DNA of 64,000 bases from CAWIVH01 sp963839475 (GTDB lineage Bacteria; Acidobacteriota; UBA6911): contig CAWIVH010000001.1 in NCBI GenBank assembly GCA_963839475.1, positions 992,001 to 1,056,000 on the forward strand. Direction: 5' to 3'. Of the stretch, positions 45,934-55,329 are shown in pieces. Each line of letters opens with the position of its first letter. The stretch's first letter is position 1. The translations under genes were made by a program, and so were the position numbers. The notes under the pieces are model-generated. The model was not told the DNA's origin. It saw only the letters and a program-made list of their open reading frames with translations, and made no database searches.

Positions 45934-48900
45934 CTATTCCGGTCTTCTCCGGCCGCGTTGAAGCCGGCTTGACAATTCGCGCAGCGACTTGAGCTCGGCT
46001 TGAGACGGGAATACCGTCCGGAACCACTCCTCAACCGCAGCTTGATCGGCCCGGCTGTTCACCCTGGGATTCCGCGACGAATATCCGGCCAACCGCTTTT
46101 TTGCCTCCTCCGCTTTAGCCGGGGAACCGGATTTGTCGAACACCCACGACATCAGGTAATCCTGGATCCTGAAATCGGGATCCTGCGGCTTGCCGGTGCC
46201 GAGGCGGACCGGGTACTCTTTCGAGCCTTCCAATCTTTTGACGGCCTCGTCGTATTGTCCCTTCTTGATCGCTTCCATCGCGAGGCAGATCTGGCATTGG
46301 ACATAAAGATCGTGCACGTCGCGCTGCCCTTCAAAAGGCAGGATCGTCGCGTTCTCGAGCACCCCGTAGCACTCCTTGTGGAAGCCGTTGTTGAGGTAAC
46401 TCCTCGCCAGCAGGATCTTGATCAAGTCTTCGTCCGGGAATCGCTTCGCCGCATCAACGGCGAGTTTCAGCGCCTTGTCGTGCATGCCGAGCTCGCCGGA
46501 ATAGCCCGCAAGGTGATTCCAGTTTCGCCAGTCTTTGGGATCTACGGCGAGCGCTTTTTCGAAATCGGCCAGCGCCTTTTTCGAATCGGCATCTTTTTCC
46601 AGCCAGGCGCGGCAGATATAGGCGGGAGCATAATCGGGCTGCTCTCCGAATTCGTTGAAAAGACGAAGCGCGTCGTCGGTCCGGCGAAGCCCCCAGTAAA
46701 CCAGACCCTGGTAGTACTTCGCTTTCCAGTCGGAAGGAAGGGCCTGCGCCGCCCACTGGTACACGGGAAGCAGCTCCTCGCGGAACGGGAAAACCAGGTA
46801 GGGCGAAAGGGCTGCGGCTTTCTTCAGTACTTCCAGGCTTCGCCCGGAGTCCTTTTCTTTCAGGAGGTAGGCCTGCCAGTAGCGCACCGTTGCCTGGTCC
46901 GGCGCCGACTCCAATAATCGCAATGCGTCCGCCTTTAATCCGAGGCTGGCGTAATAAGCCGCGATCTCGAGATAGGTCTCGTGCGGCAGCTCATTCCGGA
47001 TCATCGATTTGAAGTTCTCGAGCCTCTTCGCCGTCGGATCGAGGAGATACTGCTCAAACCTGGCAAGGTGATTCAGCGGATCGAGCTCCAGGATCCGGTT
47101 CAGTTTGGCGTTCGCCTGTTCCGGATTTTTATAGATTCTATGGGCGGTACTGAGCACCTGCAGCGCCTGGAAGTTGCGAGCGTCATAATCGAGGGAGCGC
47201 TGCAGGAACTCGAATGCCCGGCCCCGGTTCCCTTCCATAAGATAGATCTCGCCCAGCTGGCAATAGGCGGCCGAGCGGTACTTCATCGATCGGGCCGCCC
47301 AGCCCAGGGTCTCCTTCGCATCGACCAGGTTCCCCATCTTCCGAGCGATGACGCCGTAGACATAATTGGCGTCGGGATCGTACATGACAAAATCGAGGGC
47401 TTGACGGGCGTAGTCCAGCGCCTTCGGGTATTCGGCCCGGCGGCAATAAAGCTCCGCGATCCTGGTCATGGCCCTGACGTGAGTGGGATCGCGTTTCAGG
47501 CATTCCAGGTATTTCTGCAGAGCCAGTTCGTAGTTCCGCCCTTTTTCCTCGCGTTCCGCATTCTGATAGAGTCCCTCGAGCGTGCCTTCTTCATAATTCC
47601 GGAAGTTCAAGGGACGTTTCAGAAGATCGGTGTCCGGATCATCGGAATAGGTCAGCTTGTCGCCGATTTCCACCTGCAGTTCGCCCTTCCTCACCGTCGC
47701 AGCGATTTTCCGGTCGAACACCTCCATGGGTTTGAGCGCCAGCTTCTCGCGGAGTATCTCTTTACCGGCCGAGCGAACCACCAGGATTTCATCGATTTTT
47801 TGCAGGGCGCAAAATGAAATCGTCACCAAGTCACCAGCTGTCCTGGCGTTGAGAACTCCGTAAGGAGTCGCTTTAACCATGGGTCCGATATCCTTGTAGG
47901 GAAACCAGACCTCGTGCCATTGGTCGGCCGAATAGGGCGCGAAAAACTCGTGATCGTTCTGGTCCAGGAGCCGGCCGTTCTGCGGCTCGAAATAGGGTCC
48001 ATCGGTGTCGGTGAGCAGGCTCTCCCATATTGCGCCGGCACCCGAAAGCGGCCAACGGAAAAATTTCTGCCCCGGCACATCCTCGTGCATAGCCCAGTGG
48101 CCGTAGCCGAATTTGGAGTCATGCCAATAGCCGCCGGAGAAATCGTTGAACGCGCCATGGATGAAAAAGCTGCCTTCGTCGGAATCGTCGTGTTCTTTAT
48201 AGAAGGCCAGGTTTCTTCCATTTTTCATCGGCCAGGGCTGTTCCGGCACGGCGTAGTTGTGACCGATATATTTGGTGCCGGGGAAGATGAACTCGAGGTC
48301 GCTGCTGAGCTTGTTGGCGGCGTTCATCCAGACATAGTAGGACTGGTGGAGCGGCTGAGGGTTGTACCACAGCGCCCGGCTTTCGAAATAGGCCTTGTCC
48401 GGCCAGAGGATAAATTCCATCCGCCATTGGGTTCGCGAGGGCAGATCCATGGCGCCCACGAAGCAGCTTACGCTGCCGTCGGGGTTGGAGCGGGTCATGT
48501 AATCCACCGGTGTCGCGGTCGCCGGCGTGTGGCCCACGATTCCGAAATTGAGCTCAATCCCTCCGGAAGTCCAGGGCCCGCGTAGCGCTATGTGGCGGAA
48601 TTTCATCGCCTGGTTGAAATAGATGAACTGCTTGCCGGTGCTCTTTTCGATCGCCCCGATGAGCTTCCCCCCTTCGCCCGGCATAACGAAAAGTTGCAGG
48701 AAAGGATTCTCCATCCGGACGACATTCCACGGCTGGTCCGAACCGGTGTAGCTCAACTTGTCGAAAAAGAAATACGGGTAGAGCCGCGGGCCTTTTCCCC
48801 AGATGCTGGATCGGGTCATGATCGGCGCCGGGTCGGGCCCCGAAAACGGGTAGGTTTTGAAAACCCTATTCTCTTCCTTTACGGTGGCCTGTTGAGCCCA

Positions 48901-48957
48901 GGAAAGGGTCGAGGAGATCAGTATTCCCAGCCCCAGCAGCAGATGAATACGCCGCAT
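45934..48957 (-). CDS. DUF5107-domain and TPR-repeat secreted protein
   Basis: The 1007-residue protein begins at ATG 48957 (ATG 48960 is an alternative), 7 nt after GGAGG; an in-frame extension to 49092 has no signal peptide character. After a signal peptide (LLLGLGILISSTLSWA) comes a DUF5107 domain (about 20-330), a sugar-mutarotase-like beta sandwich with FVMPGEGGKLIGAIEKSTGK and RTQWRMEFILWPDKAYFESR, then a linker and many TPR units (about 480-960, for example RAMTRIAELYCRRAEYPKAL). DUF5107-TPR proteins are typical of carbohydrate-handling bacteria; ligand and role are unknown. It is transcribed away from the kinase array and stands alone. Confidence 0.85.
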   Translation of the reverse strand: MRRIHLLLGLGILISSTLSWAQQATVKEENRVFKTYPFSGPDPAPIMTRSSIWGKGPRLYPYFFFDKLSYTGSDQPWNVVRMENPFLQLFVMPGEGGKLIGAIEKSTGKQFIYFNQAMKFRHIALRGPWTSGGIELNFGIVGHTPATATPVDYMTRSNPDGSVSCFVGAMDLPSRTQWRMEFILWPDKAYFESRALWYNPQPLHQSYYVWMNAANKLSSDLEFIFPGTKYIGHNYAVPEQPWPMKNGRNLAFYKEHDDSDEGSFFIHGAFNDFSGGYWHDSKFGYGHWAMHEDVPGQKFFRWPLSGAGAIWESLLTDTDGPYFEPQNGRLLDQNDHEFFAPYSADQWHEVWFPYKDIGPMVKATPYGVLNARTAGDLVTISFCALQKIDEILVVRSAGKEILREKLALKPMEVFDRKIAATVRKGELQVEIGDKLTYSDDPDTDLLKRPLNFRNYEEGTLEGLYQNAEREEKGRNYELALQKYLECLKRDPTHVRAMTRIAELYCRRAEYPKALDYARQALDFVMYDPDANYVYGVIARKMGNLVDAKETLGWAARSMKYRSAAYCQLGEIYLMEGNRGRAFEFLQRSLDYDARNFQALQVLSTAHRIYKNPEQANAKLNRILELDPLNHLARFEQYLLDPTAKRLENFKSMIRNELPHETYLEIAAYYASLGLKADALRLLESAPDQATVRYWQAYLLKEKDSGRSLEVLKKAAALSPYLVFPFREELLPVYQWAAQALPSDWKAKYYQGLVYWGLRRTDDALRLFNEFGEQPDYAPAYICRAWLEKDADSKKALADFEKALAVDPKDWRNWNHLAGYSGELGMHDKALKLAVDAAKRFPDEDLIKILLARSYLNNGFHKECYGVLENATILPFEGQRDVHDLYVQCQICLAMEAIKKGQYDEAVKRLEGSKEYPVRLGTGKPQDPDFRIQDYLMSWVFDKSGSPAKAEEAKKRLAGYSSRNPRVNSRADQAAVEEWFRTVFPSQAELKSLRELSSRLQRGRRRPE

Positions 48958-49201
48958 CATAAATCCTCCCATATTCGGCAATCGTATTAAGAACTTCGGC
49001 GGCTCCGATGTACGTCTTCCGTGCTTCTGTGAAAGCCCAGCATAATACACGTAAGGCGCAGAACAAGCACGCCCCGGAAGAGACCCCGGCAACCTTCAGC
49101 CATTTCCTTCAGCGGAGTTGGAAGGACTGTCGACTTGCTGGTGATTTGCATTAGTTTTGACCCACCAGCAATTCGCTCTTGATCCAATAAGAATGCGGGT
49201 A

Positions 49202-50788
49202 TCAGCCTCCTTTTTTTGTCTCTGTCCCATGCAAAAGCTCCAGTGCCCGCAGAACCCGCATCGAATGGTCGGTTTGAATCAGATCCATCCCCCACTTTAT
49301 CACTTTCTGGTACTCCGCGATGCTTTCGTTGGGCCCCAGGGAATCGGCAAAAACCCGGATCCCCAGGTCATGACAGCGCCGGATCAACTCGGGAGAAAGG
49401 ATCCGCCAGTTGACATCGACGGCGTATGGCTTCAGCTCCGCAGCCAATTCCTCCAGCTTTTTCGGGTCGCCCAGGGGCGGGAGCCTGCGAATGCGCGGAT
49501 TGATCTCTTTGAGCTTTTTCAGATAGACGGCGTTCTGGTATACGACTGTATGTTCCACCGCCTGATGCTTCTCCAGAATGGCGGCCAGGGTCTCAACCGG
49601 AATGGCTTTCGCATCGCAATAGAGCTCAACCTTGCCTCGGACAGCGGTGAGGAACTCCTCCAGCGAGGGTACTTTCACGCCGGCGAAAGGCCGTCCGAAC
49701 CAGGCGCCCGCATCGAGGCCTGCCAGCACGGAAGCTTCGGTGGCGGAGATCTGGCCGGTTCCGGTTGTCGTGCGATTCAGGGTTGCGTCATGAAGCAGGA
49801 AAAACTGGCCGTCTTTCGATGTGCGGACATCAAATTCGATAAAATCAGCCCCGAGGCGCAACGCTTTTTCAAAAGCAGGGAGGGTATTTTCCGGGGCATA
49901 CCGGCTGGCGCCTCGATGCAGGGAAATCTGAACCCGGCGAGCCGGAAGGCGTTTCCCAAGGGCGCGAGACACCACTTCCTCCGGCAGGTCGGTCTGAATC
50001 CAATCGGCACCGTCTGAGATGACACGATCCCAGACTTCGGGTCGATCCCAAACCTGACCCAGAGTCTTGGCCTGCACTTTGACCCCTTTCCGATGGAAAA
50101 CGCCGGCGATTTCTGCGGTGAGCTCGTCGGCATCGATTTCCACCGCTTCCGGCCTCACCAAATCGATCCACTCATCCCGGCCAAAAGGTGGATGCCATTT
50201 GGGCATGATGGCAACCCGTCCCCTGGATGATTCCTGAACTCGCCTGAGATTATCCAAGCGGTCAAAGACCACAGCCTGTTTCTCCATGCCGGCGTCCAGA
50301 ATCTCCCTGGCCAGCAGTCCGGGATTAACTTCCTTGCAGTCGAGGTAGAGGTTGATTCTTCCTTTTGCCAGATTCATCACTTCCCGCAGCGTTAAGAGAC
50401 GCTCGCCGGCATAGCGCGCGGCAAACCACGATCCGGCATCCAGCCGCAGGATCTCTGCCAGGCTCTGATCCCTTACCCTGCCTGAGCCATTGGTCATTCC
50501 CTCAAGGAGGGCGTCATGCGCAAGCAGGTGGTTCCCGTCCCGGCTCAGTCGGACATCAACTTCCGCCCATTCGAAACCATCCTCGATTGCGAGCAGGATG
50601 GCGGAACGAGTGTTTTCCGGTGCCTGGCGGGCCATGCCGCGATGCGCCATCACCTGGAATGGCCGCGCCGGCTGGAGCGGCTGGTAGAAGGGAAAGTTAC
50701 CCGCTGAGGCCGCCGGAGAGAACAAAAGCAGGCAGGCTGAAAACAGCAAGGCCAGCCTTCGTGTGATGGAATCTAGGAGCGGGGGCAT
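49202..50788 (-). CDS. Secreted protein with two glycerophosphodiester phosphodiesterase domains
   Basis: The 528-residue protein starts at ATG 50788 (AGAGGAG upstream), overlapping the YfhO stop. A signal peptide (LALLFSACLLLFSPAASA) precedes two tandem GDPD domains. Domain 1 (about 40-275) has HRGMARQAPENTRSAILLA and EVDVRLSRDGNHLLAHD; domain 2 (about 285-525) has HRGASRYAPENTLPAFEKA and EFDVRTSKDGQFFLLHD. Both keep the H-R-ENT, E-x-D and HD catalytic residues, so both may be active. The enzyme would hydrolyse glycerophosphodiesters to glycerol 3-phosphate and an alcohol outside the cytoplasm. The duplication is the notable point. Confidence 0.9.
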   Translation of the reverse strand: MPPLLDSITRRLALLFSACLLLFSPAASAGNFPFYQPLQPARPFQVMAHRGMARQAPENTRSAILLAIEDGFEWAEVDVRLSRDGNHLLAHDALLEGMTNGSGRVRDQSLAEILRLDAGSWFAARYAGERLLTLREVMNLAKGRINLYLDCKEVNPGLLAREILDAGMEKQAVVFDRLDNLRRVQESSRGRVAIMPKWHPPFGRDEWIDLVRPEAVEIDADELTAEIAGVFHRKGVKVQAKTLGQVWDRPEVWDRVISDGADWIQTDLPEEVVSRALGKRLPARRVQISLHRGASRYAPENTLPAFEKALRLGADFIEFDVRTSKDGQFFLLHDATLNRTTTGTGQISATEASVLAGLDAGAWFGRPFAGVKVPSLEEFLTAVRGKVELYCDAKAIPVETLAAILEKHQAVEHTVVYQNAVYLKKLKEINPRIRRLPPLGDPKKLEELAAELKPYAVDVNWRILSPELIRRCHDLGIRVFADSLGPNESIAEYQKVIKWGMDLIQTDHSMRVLRALELLHGTETKKGG

Positions 50789-53274
50789 GATGGCTCCTCT
50801 TTTTGAAATGGAGAACGCAGGGCCTTCGTCAGCTTCCGATAATCCGGGCCGATCCACCCCGCGCCCAGCAAAAATAGGCCTGCAATCGCCAGGCAGGCTC
50901 CCAGCTGCAGGCTCTGCGGTTTATAGGAGAATTTCAGGGTCGATTTTCCGGCCGGCATGGAGACAGCACGGAAATTGTAATCGGCCCTATAAATGCGAGT
51001 TTTCCTCCCGTTCACTTCAGCCGACCAGCCCGGGAAATAAGTGTCGAGGAGCAGTAGGAAACCCGGACGCGGGAACGCCGCTTCGATCACGATTTCATCC
51101 GGCTCATAGGACGCAATGTGCACAACCGCATCCGATTCCGAGGATGTGGCGCCTGGTTCGACTGGCGGCGGTTCTTCTTCTAAAAGAAGCGTATCGGCGG
51201 GATCAAAGGTTCCGGAGCGGACTTTCGCCAAAACGCTCGCCGGATCCCGATCCACTTGATAATCAAAAACCGCCAGTGCCCGCTCGCGATATTCCTTATA
51301 GCGATATATATCAACCTCGCTCGAGTATGCCAGTTCAAAGAAGTTCGGGTCGATCCTGGCCGATTTCGGCAGCATGACATATTTGATATTCAAGAGCTGC
51401 AATCCCGGCGGAAGGCTGGAGGCTTCGGAATAGAAGAAGAAATCTCCCGCCTTTCCCGTGATGAATTCTTCATAACGTTTCACGGTGACAAAATCATTTC
51501 CTCGAACGTCATTCAGGTTGAAGACCTCTGCGGTATTGGGAGGGAGTGCCGGTCCGGCGCCAAGGATCCGGAAAAGCGATCGATCCTGCTTGAGCCAGGA
51601 GATGGCCGAGGTTTGCGGATAATAAAGTTCACGGGAAATGGCGGGATTATAACCCATGCCGAACCACAGCAGCTCAAAAGCAGTCCAGCCCAGGCACGCA
51701 GTCCGCGCGAGCCTCCGCCACCAGAGATTGGAGCACGGCACAAACGCCAGAAGCCCCACGGCACCTATACCGCCGGCGAGGACGGCAAGTTGCCGGTACA
51801 GGAACGATCTGTGGGCTTCGTCCAATTGATAAAGCTGTGGACCAGCCTTGTACGCTAGAAGCAGGAGTGTAAACCCTACGGAGATTCCGAAACCCGCGGC
51901 AGCCAGGCGGATTTTGCCCGTGACCGAAGTTCGCCCCATCGAGTCCAGGCCGAGTCCGGCCAGCACCGCGACGCTGAATATTGCCAGAAGCAGAAGGCGG
52001 GTGTGGTTGATGCTGTTCAGAATCGGCAGTGCCCGGATAACCGATGGCAGCGGCGGGATGCCAAAGATTATCAAAAGCGAAAAAAGCGCAAGCAACATGT
52101 AAAAAAAGGTGAGTTTGCAGCGCCGGCCTATAATGGCCCAAAAAGCGAGAAAGAGCGCGGCAATACCCACATAGCCGGTCCTTTCGCTGAAATTATCGTT
52201 CTCGGTCCGCCCCGTCAACTGTGGCAGGTCTTCAAATCCAGTATTTGGCGCGCCGGAACAGTAAGGGAGCAAAAAATAGGCCAGGGCTCCCGGCATCAGG
52301 TGACTATCCCAGCGTTCGAGATTCTGGCTGGCGATGGCGCTGGAGCTTTCCGGGTAATATTCCAAATAGGGAAGCAGTTGAGGCGCTGCCAGAAGTCCGC
52401 CTGCGGCCAAGGAGCCTGCCAGTAAAAGCGCGATCCAAAGGCGGCGACCCTCGATATGTCCGGCCAGGCGGAAAAGCACATAGGCTGCCATCCCGCCAGT
52501 GACGTGGACAGCCGTCGGCGGATGGCCTCCCAGGAGCATGCAGCCGTAGGCGATCGCCAGCCCCACTCCATTGCGCAAAGCATGTACCGTAAAACGGCGG
52601 GGCTCCTTCGCCGATGCAAGTTTAAACTGCTTTTCGACATAGTAGAAAAGCAGGGGAAGCCACATCGCGCAGTTCACGTGCGGATGGCCCAGCCATGCGA
52701 TCATAAATCCGCTCAGGCTGAAAACCAGCCCGGAGAGAAAGGCCGCCGGCAGGCAGGCGCCCAGCGTCCGAACATAAAGCATCATGAAACTGCCCGCCAG
52801 AAAGAGTTTCAGAAAGGCCGCCGGGCCGGCGGCGTAAAAAGGGTCGATGGGTGCGGTGATCAGCTGAATAGGAAACAGCAGCGCGCCTTGAATGGAAGCC
52901 AGATTGGGCAGGCCGCAGGCGATATGGGGATTCCAAAGAGGGAAATCCCCCTGACGGACGCGCTGCTGAACGAAAATGTGTTGCGGTATGAAGCAGACAG
53001 ACTGATCTGCCAGAAGGGCATTGCCCGGATTTCCCCGCGCAATTCCATCCCACGGAGGATTTTCCAGAATCCCGTCGGCGGGCACCAGCCCTTTTCCATT
53101 CAGCAGGGCATCATGCAGGAGTACTACCAGGATGGCGGCGAAAGCGACGATCCAGAGCAGCCCACGCTTCGCTGAAATCGGATTGTCGGAACGCCCTTCC
53201 CGTTCGCCGCAGGCATTCGGCGCAGGCAAGGCGGCGTTTTCACTGGAACCGGCCTTTGTCTTACGGCTGCGCAT
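50773..53274 (-). CDS. YfhO-family multi-pass membrane protein
   Basis: The 833-residue protein from ATG 53274 (an in-frame TTG at 53313 is weaker) begins with a cytoplasmic tail and a first helix (GLLWIVAFAAILVVLLHDAL), then GKGLVPADGILENPPWDGIA and FIPQHIFVQQRVRQGDFPLW, the family opening of YfhO/GT-C-like proteins. About twelve more helices follow to residue 560, then an extracytoplasmic beta-rich domain (LLDTYFPGWSAEVNGRKTRI) and a final helix. YfhO relatives are implicated in glycosylating lipoteichoic acid or other surface polymers; the donor and acceptor here are unknown. Its stop overlaps the glycerophosphodiesterase start. Confidence 0.85.
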   Translation of the reverse strand: MRSRKTKAGSSENAALPAPNACGEREGRSDNPISAKRGLLWIVAFAAILVVLLHDALLNGKGLVPADGILENPPWDGIARGNPGNALLADQSVCFIPQHIFVQQRVRQGDFPLWNPHIACGLPNLASIQGALLFPIQLITAPIDPFYAAGPAAFLKLFLAGSFMMLYVRTLGACLPAAFLSGLVFSLSGFMIAWLGHPHVNCAMWLPLLFYYVEKQFKLASAKEPRRFTVHALRNGVGLAIAYGCMLLGGHPPTAVHVTGGMAAYVLFRLAGHIEGRRLWIALLLAGSLAAGGLLAAPQLLPYLEYYPESSSAIASQNLERWDSHLMPGALAYFLLPYCSGAPNTGFEDLPQLTGRTENDNFSERTGYVGIAALFLAFWAIIGRRCKLTFFYMLLALFSLLIIFGIPPLPSVIRALPILNSINHTRLLLLAIFSVAVLAGLGLDSMGRTSVTGKIRLAAAGFGISVGFTLLLLAYKAGPQLYQLDEAHRSFLYRQLAVLAGGIGAVGLLAFVPCSNLWWRRLARTACLGWTAFELLWFGMGYNPAISRELYYPQTSAISWLKQDRSLFRILGAGPALPPNTAEVFNLNDVRGNDFVTVKRYEEFITGKAGDFFFYSEASSLPPGLQLLNIKYVMLPKSARIDPNFFELAYSSEVDIYRYKEYRERALAVFDYQVDRDPASVLAKVRSGTFDPADTLLLEEEPPPVEPGATSSESDAVVHIASYEPDEIVIEAAFPRPGFLLLLDTYFPGWSAEVNGRKTRIYRADYNFRAVSMPAGKSTLKFSYKPQSLQLGACLAIAGLFLLGAGWIGPDYRKLTKALRSPFQKEEPSCPRS

Positions 53275-53342
53275 GAGGACCTCGCGGACGATTTGGGCAT
53301 GAGTGTATCCCAAAGTCCAGGGGCATTACTGGCCTCCGCTCA

Positions 53343-53609
53343 TCATGGAATACTGACACTGCCGGCGGATGCCGAAGGATATCGATCGAATAGCTGAATG
53401 ACTGATTTATCATCCGATACCGCGCCCCGGAGCCAACCGAGTATGAAATCGTGGATCACGATGGTCTTAAGGGGTCTGTCATAGACCGTTTCCTGCCTCT
53501 GTCCGGCCAGCTTTACCAGGAAGGGAACGCGAGGATCCGTCCGGCCGTCGAACCGATAGGCGTTCCGCCAGGAGTGATCCGCTGTGATGATAACAGTAGT
53601 GCTTTCCAT
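53343..53609 (-). pseudogene. C-terminal part of the alkaline-phosphatase-superfamily hydrolase, shifted frame
   Basis: This 88-residue frame reads VIITADHSWRNAYRFDGRTD followed by PRVPFLVKLAGQ, the metal-ligand region of sulfatase/phosphatase superfamily enzymes (ADHxW). It continues the upstream protein after a one-base loss: at 53605-53609 TTATGGAAAGC would need one more G (TTATGGGAAAGC) to join GLW to ESTTV. The apparent ATG at 53609 arises from the junction itself. It is not an independent gene. Confidence 0.8.
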
Positions 53610-54928
53610 AATCCCGCCGCATGCATCGCTCGCCGAATATCCCCGATCGCCCGGTCCGCGAGCGCAAGATTGTCCAGGTAGCCCGCCGTTCCGCGGTTGG
53701 CCGCGGTGAACGTATTACTGAATCGATCGAAGATATACGGGGCGTGCGGAACAGGCAAATGAATATACAGCAGATCTATCGCGGGATCGACAGCCCATTC
53801 CCTCGCAGCCTTCAGCATCGATTGGTATTGCCTGATGGATTTTTGCACTGCCAGGGACTGGCCAAAAAGGGAAAAACGCGGGGTTTCAAACACGCTGCGC
53901 AATTGGTTGAGTATCAGCATCGGGAAGTCGCTGCCCATGCTGTTCCGCTGCAATGCCTGGTCTTCCCAAATACATCGGTCCAGACATGGTGCCAAGGCAT
54001 CACAATAGGGAATAACCCACCCTACCAGGGCGGTTCGGAACCCCTCAGCGTGCGCCTCTGAAAAAAAACTGGGTTGCGTCCTCCAGTCGACCCACCGATC
54101 GGTGCCTGAGAAGGAAACCATGAGCTGGCCGGGAGCGGTTGGTTTTACTTCAGCGATCTCTCTCCCCGAAAGTAGTGCCGGCACCGACATCCGGGTTTCG
54201 TTCGCCGGGGAATAGGCGTTGGTAACATAGATCGATTGGGTCCGCAACGCATCCAGTTCGGGCAGTTTCAGCGTCGGAATTCGCTCGGAAAACGCCTGCC
54301 GCTGATCCATCTCGTCAAAAATCAGCAATAAAATGCGCCGACCCGGGACACCCGCCCTCTGGGGCGCCGGGGTGAAGACATTTGCGGAGGGTGCCGGACC
54401 GGGGATCTGAAAAAAAATCGAAACGGCGGCACGAGCGATCGAATACACGGCGAGAGGGCTGAGAAGAGCTACCAGAGCCGCCAGTGCGGGGAAAATCCTT
54501 CTCCTCCAGAGATAGAGAAAGAATAGGAAGAGAGCCGCTATCAAAAGCGCCAGGGCTTCCCGGAGGCGATCCTCGCTCAGGTATAGGATAAAAAACTTGA
54601 AGCGGTAATAGGCATCAATATCAAAGAGCGCCTGTGTGCGAAGCACACCGATCAACGACGCGGCAGCGGGCAATAGCAGGCACACCGCGGCGATCCGCGT
54701 GCCGCGTGTTTTGGGTTCACGGCGCGCGAATGCAATCCAAAACGAGTACAGGCCCGTGAGAAGCAGGATGTTGACCAGTACCGCTGAGTAATCGGCTCGA
54801 CCAGGAGACCATTTCAGATAATAGCTGAGACGCGGATCGGAGGAATCGAAGAGTTCGAACCATACGCGGATCACGGTGAGGCTCGCAAGCGAAAGAGCCA
54901 GCGTGAGGTTCTCAGTTGCTTTTTTCAT
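53513..54928 (-). CDS. Membrane-anchored sulfatase/alkaline-phosphatase-superfamily hydrolase (frameshifted at 3' end)
   Basis: The 471-residue frame encodes five transmembrane helices (about 7-165), like the N-terminal half of LtaS/EptA-type enzymes, and then the hydrolase domain: ILLLIFDEMDQRQAF (nucleophile-region aspartates), NAYSPANETRMSVPALLSG (probable catalytic threonine or serine), YIHLPVPHAPYIFD (metal histidines). After HAAGLW it runs out of frame; the rest of the domain is in 53343-53609. The repaired protein would have about 528 residues and probably transfers or removes a phospho- or sulfo-group at the outer face. It lies upstream of YfhO and a glycerophosphodiesterase on the same strand, suggesting a surface-polymer locus. 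Confidence 0.8.
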   Translation of the reverse strand: MKKATENLTLALSLASLTVIRVWFELFDSSDPRLSYYLKWSPGRADYSAVLVNILLLTGLYSFWIAFARREPKTRGTRIAAVCLLLPAAASLIGVLRTQALFDIDAYYRFKFFILYLSEDRLREALALLIAALFLFFLYLWRRRIFPALAALVALLSPLAVYSIARAAVSIFFQIPGPAPSANVFTPAPQRAGVPGRRILLLIFDEMDQRQAFSERIPTLKLPELDALRTQSIYVTNAYSPANETRMSVPALLSGREIAEVKPTAPGQLMVSFSGTDRWVDWRTQPSFFSEAHAEGFRTALVGWVIPYCDALAPCLDRCIWEDQALQRNSMGSDFPMLILNQLRSVFETPRFSLFGQSLAVQKSIRQYQSMLKAAREWAVDPAIDLLYIHLPVPHAPYIFDRFSNTFTAANRGTAGYLDNLALADRAIGDIRRAMHAAGLWKALLLSSQRITPGGTPIGSTAGRILAFPSW

Positions 54929-55109
54929 TTCGATTGCGCAGAAGGTAAAGCCGCCTGGTAGCTAAGGACAGTTGCCGCGACATCACAATGTCAAACCGTC
55001 GTCTGCAGCATTCCTCGAAAAAGGCGTGATTCAAATGGGTGAAAAGTTGATCGCGGCCACGGGCCACGAGCTGGAACTGCGGATCCTTGGGATCGACGTA
55101 CTCGATCAC
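54912..55109 (-). pseudogene. C-terminal remnant of a SAM-dependent methyltransferase-like protein
   Basis: A short frame encodes IEYVDPKDPQFQLVARGRDQ, LFTHLNHAFFEECCRRRFDI and RRLYLLRNRN, which resembles the last 65 residues of class I methyltransferases (LVARGRD..F...T...FE..CRRRFD). Upstream the frame meets a TAA about 15 bp before its GTG and no methyltransferase core (glycine-rich loop) is found before 55330. It overlaps the next gene start at 54928 by 17 bp, so it may be a truncated gene end or, less likely, a small independent protein. Confidence 0.4.
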
Positions 55110-55329
55110 GGAAGGAAGCGATTAGCCGGCGGCGGTGTTGGCAATTCGCGGCCATCCCTCTGCAGCACGGTTTTATCTTGCCCCGGCGGGCCTGCCCCAT
55201 TATGTTAAGGCGCCGAGGGACCCGGGAAATTTGAAATCTGCGGTTGTTGTCCGTGGCGGCGAATTGCTTGGGACGTTGCCCATGAGGACCGTTTTTGGAC
55301 CCGAAACCGAAGGTTGAAAACCTGACACC

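Noticed and set aside
53609..53609. ATG at 53609 as a real start of a small phosphatase-like gene
   Set aside because: The ATG is created by the frame junction and lacks a ribosome site; the protein begins in the middle of a conserved domain.
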